Shown: one piece after another, positions 7,688 through 15,419 of the stretch
How positions within the stretch are numbered: position 1 is the first letter of the stretch
How the letters are laid out: every line of letters starts with the position of its first letter
Assembly: GCA_964580215.1 (NCBI GenBank)
Contig: CAZOJT010000003.1
Span: 1-64,000 of the forward strand
Length of the DNA: 64,000 bases
From: SM23-73-3 sp964580215
Lineage (GTDB): Bacteria; Zixibacteria; MSB-5A5; SM1-73
Direction: 5' to 3'
Program-made: the position numbers and the translations under genes
Notes under the pieces: generated by a model
What the model saw: only the letters and a program-made list of their open reading frames with translations
Told to the model about the DNA's origin: nothing
The model's database searches: none

Positions 7688-8320
7688 TCATTTGACGTAA
7701 ACAAGTCTATATCCGAATTTAAGGAGAAAGAGTCTTGCGTCCTTAAGATGTTTTTTAGTTTTTTTGGGATCTCCAAAACGTAGAGGTTTTGTTAGAGATG
7801 CTACTACATTTTTTACATTTGATGGTGGTAAGGGTGAATCAAAGCTAACAAGCCAGCTGCCAATAATATCACGATCATCAGACAAAAGAATGTCAGAAAC
7901 AACAGTTGTATCATTTTGATTTTCAATATTTTTATGATCAATAGTACCGTTTACTTTAATATGTATATATTTTCCAGTTGTTTTTTCATAGTCGGGAGTA
8001 GTGCTTAGACTACTATCATTTACCTGACGTCTAAGATAACCCCAGTGTGACATACCTTTTTTTGTTTTCTCAGAATGGATTATAGTATTTATATTATAAT
8101 TGATATGTGCATCAATGTCGGCTATATTTCCATCATAATTAATATTGATATGATTTATATATCTTAGATACCCCCTCATATGAAGGCCAGTCATTTCTAT
8201 AGTGACATCACCTTTGCTGTGTTTTAATTGACCGGCTGTTCCATCACCCACTCTTTGAGCATAAGTCAATTGTATGAATGCTGAAAACACAAACAATAAG
8301 ATCATGAATTTGAATTTCAT
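7688..8320 (-). CDS. Exported hypothetical protein
   Basis: A 210-residue protein with a clear signal peptide (about 1-21, ending TYAQ) and no later membrane span. The body is rich in Asn, Ile and His (HININYDGNIADIDAHINYN) and looks beta-structured. The gene is visibly more AT-rich than the housekeeping genes, which suggests acquisition by transfer. It lies just downstream of, and on the same strand as, the Thoeris-like pair, but 114 bases of sequence separate them, so a shared operon is uncertain. I do not recognise a family. Confidence 0.6.
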   Translation of the reverse strand: MKFKFMILLFVFSAFIQLTYAQRVGDGTAGQLKHSKGDVTIEMTGLHMRGYLRYINHININYDGNIADIDAHINYNINTIIHSEKTKKGMSHWGYLRRQVNDSSLSTTPDYEKTTGKYIHIKVNGTIDHKNIENQNDTTVVSDILLSDDRDIIGSWLVSFDSPLPPSNVKNVVASLTKPLRFGDPKKTKKHLKDARLFLLKFGYRLVYVK

Positions 8321-8434
8321 TTCAACCTCCTTGGTTTTATAGTTATTTTAAAAAGAAACCAGCCAACGATAAAACCCACCTGCTGCTATGGAGCGCCAGC
8401 GGAATTGCGGCCAGGTGCAGTGCCTTGTTCGGCA

Positions 8435-8986
8435 TTATTTAATTAATCCCCATTTTTCGTATGTCTCTCTTGTATAATATGTAAGCGCGCCCTTGGGTAG
8501 ACTGTTTTTGCCAAACTGGTTTATTGCGGCCTTAATGGGTTCTTTCTTAAAGGGAATATGAATGACTCGTGCTGTTTCATTATTTATTCGTGTTTTTAGA
8601 GCTTCTGGCCACAAATCTGATAAGTCTTGGGGAGATAAAACATATTCAGAATCAGTATATACCGCGATTACAGGCAGGTCACAATCATCAATAGCATAGC
8701 GTATTTCGAATGGCACCCAGTCTGTGTCATTCTTAGTGGTGTCTCCGATAATAAGCAGCAAATGTTTTGAGTTCTGCAACCTTGTTTTTAATCGTGTTCG
8801 GAGAGTTTCTCGTTCGCTTGAATCACGAACGGCAGACGTTTTCTCATGACTGTTAATCATTGAGAAATCGTCATCCTTTTTTGCTGTCCACGCTTTAAGG
8901 AGGTTATAATACTTTATGTCTGAGTCCGTTGGCACATTAGTGCCCTCGGCATGAAAAGCCACGTATGTTCCATTTCTGTAAGCCAT
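8435..8986 (-). CDS. thsB: TIR-like (DUF1863/MTH538) protein, ThsB-type Thoeris sensor
   Basis: A 183-residue cytoplasmic protein. The N-terminal ~130 residues match the TIR-like DUF1863 fold: an early strand (TYVAFHAEG), a Ser/Asp/Glu-rich segment, then RLQNSKHLLLIIGDTTKN and WVPFEIRYAIDDCDLPVIAVY, where the Glu of FEIRYA is in the usual catalytic position. In Thoeris systems ThsB detects infection and makes a nucleotide signal from NAD. The ATG has a strong ribosome site (GGAGGTG) inside the end of the upstream gene, and only 4 bases separate the two frames, so they are coupled. The partner carries a macro domain, which points to type II Thoeris. Confidence 0.8.
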   Translation of the reverse strand: MAYRNGTYVAFHAEGTNVPTDSDIKYYNLLKAWTAKKDDDFSMINSHEKTSAVRDSSERETLRTRLKTRLQNSKHLLLIIGDTTKNDTDWVPFEIRYAIDDCDLPVIAVYTDSEYVLSPQDLSDLWPEALKTRINNETARVIHIPFKKEPIKAAINQFGKNSLPKGALTYYTRETYEKWGLIK

Positions 8987-8990
8987 AATT

Positions 8991-9821
8991 TCACCTCCAG
9001 TGTCGTTTCAGTTCCCTCAGATCAACTTCGTCATATCGTTCAGGCGTCAAAATGATTCGCACGCAAGTTGTTATTTGCCTGCGCTTCGATTCTGTTATGA
9101 CCGAAAGAATGATGAGGTCGAGCAACTCTCTCGTCGGCAGACCGATACCGGATAGCCCACTTCCGATTAGTGGCAGCACTAATGCGGAGCCACCTAGGGA
9201 GATCCGCGCTTTCTGCCACAACCCACCCAAAGCGTGCCACAAGGTCGGCACGTCTGCATTTGCTTTGCATGTATCTATTTCGGTTTTGGTGAGAGCGAAA
9301 CAAAGATAATGGTCGTTGTTTACCAGTATTGTTGCTGTGGTGCCAATAGGGTACTTTCGTGTCTTGCCTTGTGGCCTTGTAACGTTTTCTCCAGGAGAGT
9401 CCTTGAGTTCTTCCTCAATCATCTGGTCAAATGCTTGGCTGTGCCCACCAAAGCATTTTGAGAGGAAAATACCCTGAAGGCTCCTGGCTGAAACCGGGAG
9501 GCCGATCTCGCTGTCGAAAAATTCGTTGACTGAGATGACACGGAATCCGTCTTCCTCGAAGAGATCCCCGAACTTCATTTCAATTCGTGTGTTGGTGTGG
9601 CGGATGGGGATTTCAATGTTGGATGGTTGCCGAATCATTGCAACTGTATAGATAATGCCAGTTACTGCCACCGCGATGAGTGATGCTGTGCCCGGGAGAT
9701 CGAGGGAGGGTATGAAGTAGGTTAATCCCTCGACTAATGTCCAAAGTACGCTAAACGAGGCAAATAAGTAAATAAAGGCCCGCCAAGGGTGGTGCTTGAT
9801 TCCTATGAATATTCCTTTCAC
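8991..9821 (-). CDS. thsA: Membrane protein with ThsA-type macro domain, Thoeris type II effector
   Basis: Two transmembrane helices near the N-terminus (RAFIYLFASFSVLWTLVEGL and ASLIAVAVTGIIYTVAM) are followed by a cytoplasmic macro-like domain (GDLFEEDGFRVISVNEFFD, SLQGIFLSKC, and LPLIGSGLSGIGLPTRELL as the ligand loop). This is the layout of type II Thoeris ThsA, in which the macro domain binds the ADP-ribose-type signal made by ThsB and the membrane part kills the cell. The chosen start is the GTG at 9821, preceded by TAGGAG; the frame stays open upstream to a TTG at 9950, adding 43 basic residues that look non-native. It is first gene of the pair. SIR2, the type I effector domain, is absent. 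Confidence 0.78.
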   Translation of the reverse strand: MKGIFIGIKHHPWRAFIYLFASFSVLWTLVEGLTYFIPSLDLPGTASLIAVAVTGIIYTVAMIRQPSNIEIPIRHTNTRIEMKFGDLFEEDGFRVISVNEFFDSEIGLPVSARSLQGIFLSKCFGGHSQAFDQMIEEELKDSPGENVTRPQGKTRKYPIGTTATILVNNDHYLCFALTKTEIDTCKANADVPTLWHALGGLWQKARISLGGSALVLPLIGSGLSGIGLPTRELLDLIILSVITESKRRQITTCVRIILTPERYDEVDLRELKRHWR

Positions 9822-10020
9822 GTAGCCTGCTCCTATGTATGCCGAACTATGTTTATATTGATCCGTATAACACTCCAAACATGGTTTTGAGCGCCGTATA
9901 ACACGCCTGCGAAAAAGGTATCTCTTTAGGCATAACCAATGAAAGTTCAAGCTGTCGCGCGAATGTAGCTTCTCGTAACAACGAATATTATAGCGAGCAG
10001 ACCTGTAGAAGTCAAGGAAA

Positions 10021-10370
10021 ATCGTACGAAATTAACATAGAACCCCCTGTCTCCCCCTTTTCAGGGGGACAAATACAATAACCCCCTTCCTACGGATATT
10101 CGATATCAGGGGGACGTAAAAACGCCCCCTTGTGAGGGATGATAGACCCGGTCTGGCAAGCAGGCCCTCCGGAGGCGGGCAAGGCCTGACGGAACATACA
10201 ACCCCCTGTAGTCCCCCTTGTCAAGGGGGACACAAAACACGCCCCCTTATCAGGGGGACACAAAACACGCCCCCTTATGAGGGATAATAGACCTGGTGTG
10301 GCAAGTCCGCCGGAGGCGGGCAGGGCCGCTTGAGGCGGACAGGGCCTGACGGAAGATGAAACCCCTCCAC
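10021..10370. repeat. Cluster of C-rich direct and inverted repeats
   Basis: Contains several CCCCCT...AGGGGG hairpins. A phrase CAGGGGGACACAAAACACGC occurs twice in tandem (about 10231-10270). A longer pair (about 10134-10200 and 10283-10360) each runs from GAGGGAT(G/A)ATAGACC to GGCCTGACGGAA. No gene is supportable between 9951 and 10831. Confidence 0.6.
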
Positions 10371-10408
10371 TCCCGCCTTTGGCGGGATTCGAGTCTGACC
10401 GCGGGAGC
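10371..10408 (+). other. tRNA-Asn 3'-end fragment with hairpin
   Basis: A TCCCGCC/GGCGGGA hairpin is followed by ATTCGAGTCTGACC and CGCGGGAGC. It closely resembles the fragment at 6229-6268, so the two bracket the 4.1-kb accessory island and could be attachment-site relics. No integrase gene is present between them. Confidence 0.55.
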
Positions 10409-10588
10409 CAGATTAAAATCTATTTTTAAAGCCTTTCACAGTTTCCTTCCTTGCTCCTCAAAGAAAAATTCAGATATCTCTTAATGTTTCACCTAAGGTA
10501 TGATTGCTAACTGAGATCAGATAAGCGTCGTTTTTTCTCCTTTTGCTAACCGCCGAGCAAGAATTTTTGAGACTTTTGAATTTCGGAC

Positions 10589-10617
10589 TTGATTTTTGAG
10601 AAAATATTTGTTATTTA
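10589..10617 (+). promoter_or_regulatory. Probable promoter of the trehalose operon
   Basis: TTGATT (10589-10594), 17-base spacer, TATTTA (10612-10617). The surrounding sequence TTTCGGACTTGATTTTT is shared with the promoter at 17489, and the motif layout with 15258. A leader of about 210 bases follows before the otsA-otsB start. Confidence 0.5.
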
Positions 10618-10831
10618 GTATTAACCGATTCATTTACGGCGAACATTGGAAGTCTTAAAAGTTTGCAGACGTCCCCACACCGTAGCGACAGGTGGGTGGT
10701 AGCCGCCCATATGGGTGCAATTCATTGAAATTAAAGACCCCAATTTCGCCTAGCATGTTTGTGGTTCGCTTGGTTCGCCAAAATGATCATGCACAGGATG
10801 GGATACTAAAATATAATTGGAATGATGTAGC

Positions 10832-13015
10832 ATGAGTAGGTTATTGATTGTCTCAAACAGAATGCCAATTAATGTGACAAAAAGGGAGGGTGTCCTCCGC
10901 TTTCAACCCAGCGTAGGTGGTGTGGCTACCGGATTGAGTGCATTCTATAAATCATGCCAGAGCCTATGGATAGGATGGCCGGGAATCACTCTGGAGAAGC
11001 TAAAAATGGATGAAATAGAGGAAATTGGCGAAAAGTTGATTGACGAGGACTGTTATCCTGTGTTTCTCTCCCAGCATGATGCTGAAAATTACTATTACGG
11101 CTTTTGCAACAAAACCATCTGGCCGCTCTTTCACCACTTCCCCTTATACACATCATATAGCAAAAGCTTCTGGGAAGCCTACAAACGGGTGAACCGAACC
11201 TTTTGTGATGCGGTGGTTAAAATTGCTGAACCTGAAGACGTAATCTGGGTTCACGATTATCAACTGATGCTGCTTCCAGGACTTATAAGAGAGAGGCTGC
11301 CCCATGCCCAGATAGGGTTCTTCCTTCACATACCTTTCCCATCTTTTGAAGTTTTTCGTCTGCTTCCCTGGCGCAGAGAAATTATTGAAGGATTTTCAGG
11401 AGCGGATCTGATCGGATTTCACACCTACGATTATGTTCTCCATTTTCTTGACAGTGTTCATCGCCTGTTAGGTTACGAACATGCCTTTGGTCAGATTACC
11501 GCAGGTAACCGGGTAATAAAGGTTGATGTATTTCCCATGGGGATAGATTACAAGCGATTTGCCACTGCTGTGAAGGATCCTGATGTGCAAAAGGGGATAG
11601 AAAGGATTCGTAAGAAGATTGGAGATCGCAAAATAATACTATCCATTGATCGTCTGGATTACACAAAAGGCATTGCCCAACGATTGGAAGTATTTGATCT
11701 CTTTTTGGAGAAAAACCCACAATACAAAGAAAACGTAACTCTTATTCTGGTGGCAGTTCCCTCGCGCACTGGGGTGGAGCGTTATACTCAGTTGAAAAAC
11801 AGGGTGGATGAACTGGTAGGCAGAATTAATGGAAAACATGGAACCATCGGCTGGGTGCCTATCTGGTATCTGTATCGCTTTCAGCCGTTTCATAGCCTGG
11901 TTGCTCTGTATAATGTGGCAGATGCCGCCCTGGTGACTCCCATGAGGGATGGAATGAATCTCATTGCCAAGGAGTTCGTGGCAACCAAGGCGGATGGGAA
12001 GGGGGTTTTGATTCTCAGTGAGATGGCGGGGGCTTCAAAGGAATTGGGCGAAGCGATTATAGTAAATCCAAATAACCAGGAAGAGGTGGCACAGGCTTTA
12101 AAAGAAGCCTTGACCATGCCTGAGGAAGAACAGATAGAGCGTAACAGGATAATGCAAAAAAGGCTTCAGCGTTATAACGTGGTGCGTTGGGGAACTGATT
12201 TTATGGATGCATTGTCCAGCATCAAGAAGATCCAAGTGGAATTGTCCGTCAGAAGACTAACCTTGGAGACGCAAAAAAAACTAATAGGAAGTTATTCTGA
12301 GAGCGATAATAGTATTATACTACTGGACTATGATGGGACCTTAGTCCCCTTTGCCGAAAAACCCCAAAAGGCAAAGCCGGATGAGGAGCTTCTTAGTATG
12401 TTGGATGAGCTGGGCAAAAACCCCAAGAATGAAGTGGTAATTGTAAGTGGGCGAGACAGAGACACCCTGGACAGGTGGTTCGGTAACCGGACTGTGGGTT
12501 TGGTTGCCGAACACGGTGTGTGGATCAAAGATCGGGGTAAGTCGTGGGAAACCATAGAGCCTCTGAGAGATGATTGGAAAGAACAGTTGCGTCCTTTCCT
12601 TGAATGGTATGAGGACAGAACCCCTGGTTCTTTCATTGAAGAGAAAGATTTTTCCTTAGTCTGGCATTACAGAAAGGCAGACCCTCAACTGGCTTCCATA
12701 AGGGCGAGGGAACTGAAGGATGCACTCCTCCAGCTCACTGCCAACCTTAACCTTGGAGTTATAGAAGGTAGTAAGATTATTGAAGTAAAAAACGTTGGGA
12801 TAAACAAGGGACGGGCGGCACTACACTGGATATCAAAAGGCGGGTGGGATTTTATCCTGGCAATAGGGGATGATTGGACTGACGAAGATTTGTTTGCCGT
12901 TCTTCCCGACTCAGCATACTCCATCAAAGTGGGGTTGAGCCCTTCGAAAGCTAAGTTCAATTTAGATTCGGTATGGGAGGTAAGATCATTAATAAAAGAG
13001 CTGGTTGGGAGATAA
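10832..13015 (+). CDS. Bifunctional trehalose-6-phosphate synthase/phosphatase (OtsA-OtsB fusion)
   Basis: A 727-residue cytosolic fusion. Residues 1-470 are a GT20 trehalose-6-phosphate synthase (SNRMPINV, the GGVATGL glucose-phosphate loop, VHDYQLMLLPGLIRE, and LVTPMRDGMNLIAKEFVA). Residues 485-727 are an HAD-type phosphatase with nucleophile motif LLDYDGTL and acidic motif GDDWTDEDLF. It would convert UDP-glucose (or another nucleotide sugar) plus glucose-6-phosphate to trehalose. Domain order and length match known fused enzymes. The stop overlaps the leader of the following treT-like gene, so the two form an operon for the compatible solute trehalose. Likely role: osmotic or desiccation stress. 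Confidence 0.95.
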   Translation: MSRLLIVSNRMPINVTKREGVLRFQPSVGGVATGLSAFYKSCQSLWIGWPGITLEKLKMDEIEEIGEKLIDEDCYPVFLSQHDAENYYYGFCNKTIWPLFHHFPLYTSYSKSFWEAYKRVNRTFCDAVVKIAEPEDVIWVHDYQLMLLPGLIRERLPHAQIGFFLHIPFPSFEVFRLLPWRREIIEGFSGADLIGFHTYDYVLHFLDSVHRLLGYEHAFGQITAGNRVIKVDVFPMGIDYKRFATAVKDPDVQKGIERIRKKIGDRKIILSIDRLDYTKGIAQRLEVFDLFLEKNPQYKENVTLILVAVPSRTGVERYTQLKNRVDELVGRINGKHGTIGWVPIWYLYRFQPFHSLVALYNVADAALVTPMRDGMNLIAKEFVATKADGKGVLILSEMAGASKELGEAIIVNPNNQEEVAQALKEALTMPEEEQIERNRIMQKRLQRYNVVRWGTDFMDALSSIKKIQVELSVRRLTLETQKKLIGSYSESDNSIILLDYDGTLVPFAEKPQKAKPDEELLSMLDELGKNPKNEVVIVSGRDRDTLDRWFGNRTVGLVAEHGVWIKDRGKSWETIEPLRDDWKEQLRPFLEWYEDRTPGSFIEEKDFSLVWHYRKADPQLASIRARELKDALLQLTANLNLGVIEGSKIIEVKNVGINKGRAALHWISKGGWDFILAIGDDWTDEDLFAVLPDSAYSIKVGLSPSKAKFNLDSVWEVRSLIKELVGR

Positions 13016-13016
13016 T

Positions 13017-14225
13017 GTGCGCAGCTTAGATGATTACAGTGAAATCGTGGGAGATCAAGTTCTCTCTTCCATTTACCGGAAGGCAAGAAGGCTCACCGGA
13101 AAGCATGTATTGCACATAAATGCCACCTATCAGGGCGGCGGTGTCGCGGAAATCTTAGGGTCCGTGGTGGTGCTGATGAATGACATAGGAATTGACACCG
13201 GCTGGAGGATTCTGCACGGAACCCCCGACTTCTTTGCCATAACCAAGAAATTCCACAATGCGCTTCAGGGGGCTCCCATAAATCTTACTGAAATAAAGAA
13301 ACGTTTGTATATCCGGGCCAATGAGGATTTCTCTGTTTTCACCCATATAGATCATGATTTTGTGATTGTTCACGATCCACAGCCCCTCCCTCTGATAAAA
13401 TACCATACTAAAAAGCAGCCCTGGATCTGGAGATGTCATGTGGATTTGTCAACTTCCAATAATGCGATCTGGGATTTTCTCAAGAAATTCGTCCTGAGAT
13501 ATGATATGGTGATCATCTCAAGTGAAAAATATAGAAGGGAGGACCTCCCGGTGGAGCAAAAGGTAATTCAGCCTGCCATCGACCCTCTTTCTCCAAAAAA
13601 TATGGAAATTTCACAGGGGGACATTTCAAAGTATCTGAAAAAGTTTGGTATACCCAGGGACAAGCCCCTGATCACTCAGATATCAAGATTTGACAAGTGG
13701 AAAGATCCGGAAGGAGTCATTCAGGTATTTAAACTTGTCAAGAAAAAGATAGATTGCAGATTGGTGTTATGCGGAAGTATGGCGGCAGACGACCCGGAGG
13801 GATGGATGATCTATGAGAAAGTGGAGCAAAAGGCGAAAAATTTGATCGAGAATAAAGAGATCATACTTATAACCAGCGAAAACAGCATCTTGGTAAATGC
13901 CCTGCAAAGAATCTCCGCAGTCATAATACAGAAGTCGACCAGGGAAGGCTTTGGGCTTACCGTGACTGAGGCTTTGTGGAAGGGAACTCCGGTGGTGAGT
14001 TCGAACATAGGAGGAATTCCTCTTCAAGTAAAAGATGGTGAAAATGGTTTTTTGGTCGAAGTTGGAGACAAAAAGGGTTTTGCAGAAAGGATCATACAGC
14101 TACTCAAAAATCCTGAGCTGGCCGAAGAGATGGGCAAAAAAGGCAAGGAAATCGTCAGGAAAAATTTCCTTATAACCAGACTCCTCACTGATTATTTGGA
14201 TTTATTGAATGACATCGTAAAATGA
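13017..14225 (+). CDS. treT: TreT-type trehalose synthase, GT4 glycosyltransferase
   Basis: About 402 residues. It transfers glucose from a nucleotide sugar directly onto glucose to give trehalose (reversible). The N-terminal segment HVLHINATYQGGGVAEILGS and the HDPQPLPLI motif are typical of TreT; the GT4 C-terminal domain has ISRFDKWKDPEGVI and the sugar-nucleotide motif STREGFGLTVTEALWKGTPV. The GTG start at 13017 is chosen because GGGAGA lies 5 bases upstream; a TTG at 13005 is also in frame. It starts immediately after the otsA-otsB stop, so the same transcript encodes two independent trehalose routes. Confidence 0.85.
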   Translation: MRSLDDYSEIVGDQVLSSIYRKARRLTGKHVLHINATYQGGGVAEILGSVVVLMNDIGIDTGWRILHGTPDFFAITKKFHNALQGAPINLTEIKKRLYIRANEDFSVFTHIDHDFVIVHDPQPLPLIKYHTKKQPWIWRCHVDLSTSNNAIWDFLKKFVLRYDMVIISSEKYRREDLPVEQKVIQPAIDPLSPKNMEISQGDISKYLKKFGIPRDKPLITQISRFDKWKDPEGVIQVFKLVKKKIDCRLVLCGSMAADDPEGWMIYEKVEQKAKNLIENKEIILITSENSILVNALQRISAVIIQKSTREGFGLTVTEALWKGTPVVSSNIGGIPLQVKDGENGFLVEVGDKKGFAERIIQLLKNPELAEEMGKKGKEIVRKNFLITRLLTDYLDLLNDIVK

Positions 14226-14376
14226 ACTGCATCAACATTCCCTCCAATAGATTTAGCTTGCGTTTGTTCCAGTAGAAATCATATATTGTCCACAGGAACT
14301 CGATATAGACATAAAAGAAAAACATAATCAGCGAGGTTTTAAATAAGCTCTGTTTGGGTCTGAACGAGGGAGCATA

Positions 14377-14685
14377 ATGAAGCAAATGAGAAGGAAAACG
14401 CTTGAAGAGATAAAGAAAATACTGAAAGAAAACCAGACTGTTTTAAGAGAGAGGTTCAAGGTTAAAGAGATGGGCATTTTTGGCTCTTTTGTAAGAGACG
14501 AGCAGAAGAAAAGGAGTGATGTGGATATTCTGGTGGAGTTCGAAGAGCCGATAAGTCTTCTCGAATTTGTGGCTTTGGAAAGACATTTGAGCGAAATTGT
14601 AGGAGAGAATGTGGACCTTGTTATGAAAAGTGCGTTAAAACCAAGAATCGGTAAACACATCTTAGAGGAGGTTATTTATATATGA
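14377..14685 (+). CDS. mntA: MNT-type nucleotidyltransferase antitoxin (MntA)
   Basis: A 102-residue minimal nucleotidyltransferase. The active-site pattern is GIFGSFVRDEQKKRSDVDIL (residues about 33-52), with the GSxxR and DxD elements of the pol-beta superfamily. In MntA/HepT modules this protein neutralises HepT, in studied cases by AMP-modifying it. A GAGGGA ribosome site precedes the ATG. Its last 4 bases overlap the hepT-like gene, typical of a toxin-antitoxin operon. Confidence 0.85.
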   Translation: MKQMRRKTLEEIKKILKENQTVLRERFKVKEMGIFGSFVRDEQKKRSDVDILVEFEEPISLLEFVALERHLSEIVGENVDLVMKSALKPRIGKHILEEVIYI

Positions 14686-15041
14686 AAAAGCGGGAATATG
14701 GAGATTATATTGAAGACATCATCGAGTCCATCAATGCTATCGAGGAGTTTGTAAAGGAGATAAAGTTTGAGGATTTTTCAAAAGATAAGAAAACGATTTT
14801 TGCTGTAATAAGAGGGGTTGAGATTATCGGTGAGGCTACAAAGCAAATTCCTAAATCAATCAGAAATAAATATCCAGAGGTTCCGTGGAGGGACATGGCT
14901 GGAATGAGAGATAAAGTTATTCATGAGTATTTTGGAATTGACTTAAAAGTCGTATGGAAGACGGCAACTCATTACCTTCCAGAAATCAAACCCTGGATGG
15001 AGAAAGTCTTCAAGGATATGGAAAACGAAGAAATAAAATAG
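14682..15041 (+). CDS. hepT: HepT-like HEPN ribonuclease toxin (DUF86)
   Basis: A 119-residue helical protein of the DUF86/HEPN family. The catalytic RNase motif Rx4HxY is intact as RDKVIHEY (about residues 81-88), followed by the family-typical FGIDLKVVW. It overlaps the MntA-like antitoxin gene by 4 bases (ATGA). Such pairs act in plasmid/island maintenance and phage defence. They lie between the trehalose operon and an S9 peptidase gene and share the strand of both. Confidence 0.87.
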   Translation: MKKREYGDYIEDIIESINAIEEFVKEIKFEDFSKDKKTIFAVIRGVEIIGEATKQIPKSIRNKYPEVPWRDMAGMRDKVIHEYFGIDLKVVWKTATHYLPEIKPWMEKVFKDMENEEIK

Positions 15042-15257
15042 TAACAAGAAGGAGTAAGTCTCTGAGAGTTATCTGAATGGAGCAAAAAATAAATATTATT
15101 TCCTAATAACCAGACTTCTCTCTGGTCATCTGGACTTGTAAAATGATGTGACAAAATGAGCCTCACATGGCGATAAAGTCTACCGGCATTTCCTCAAAAT
15201 AGAATTATCTCTCGTTCTCCTCTTTGAAAAAAATTTCAAGATCAAAGAATTTCAGGC

Positions 15258-15286
15258 TTGACTTTCCGGATAATATTCGCTATAAA
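15258..15286 (+). promoter_or_regulatory. Strong sigma-70-type promoter of the S9 peptidase gene
   Basis: TTGACT (15258-15263), 17-base spacer, TATAAA (15281-15286), leaving a leader of about 125 bases. The spacer contains AATATT like the promoters at 10589 and 17489. Confidence 0.7.
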
Positions 15287-15419
15287 AGAGCCAACAGAAA
15301 ATTCATGGTTCGCATGGAGTGCCATAAAATTGTTTCATTCAAACGAGAAATAGAGTAATTAAGGATTTTACTAACAGATATAAGAAAGCGTTCACTTAAA
15401 ACAAAAAGGAGGTAAAACC

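Noticed and set aside
10021..10370. Possible CRISPR array
   Set aside because: Repeats are irregular in length and spacing and there are no cas genes. The same objection applies to 19080-19478 and 63743-63960.
6209..10408. Integrated phage or integrative element with attachment sites
   Set aside because: There is no integrase, capsid or conjugation gene between the tRNA fragments; the fragments alone are kept as a finding.
13005..13016. TTG start for the treT gene
   Set aside because: The GTG at 13017 has a better placed ribosome site and avoids coding overlap with otsA-otsB.
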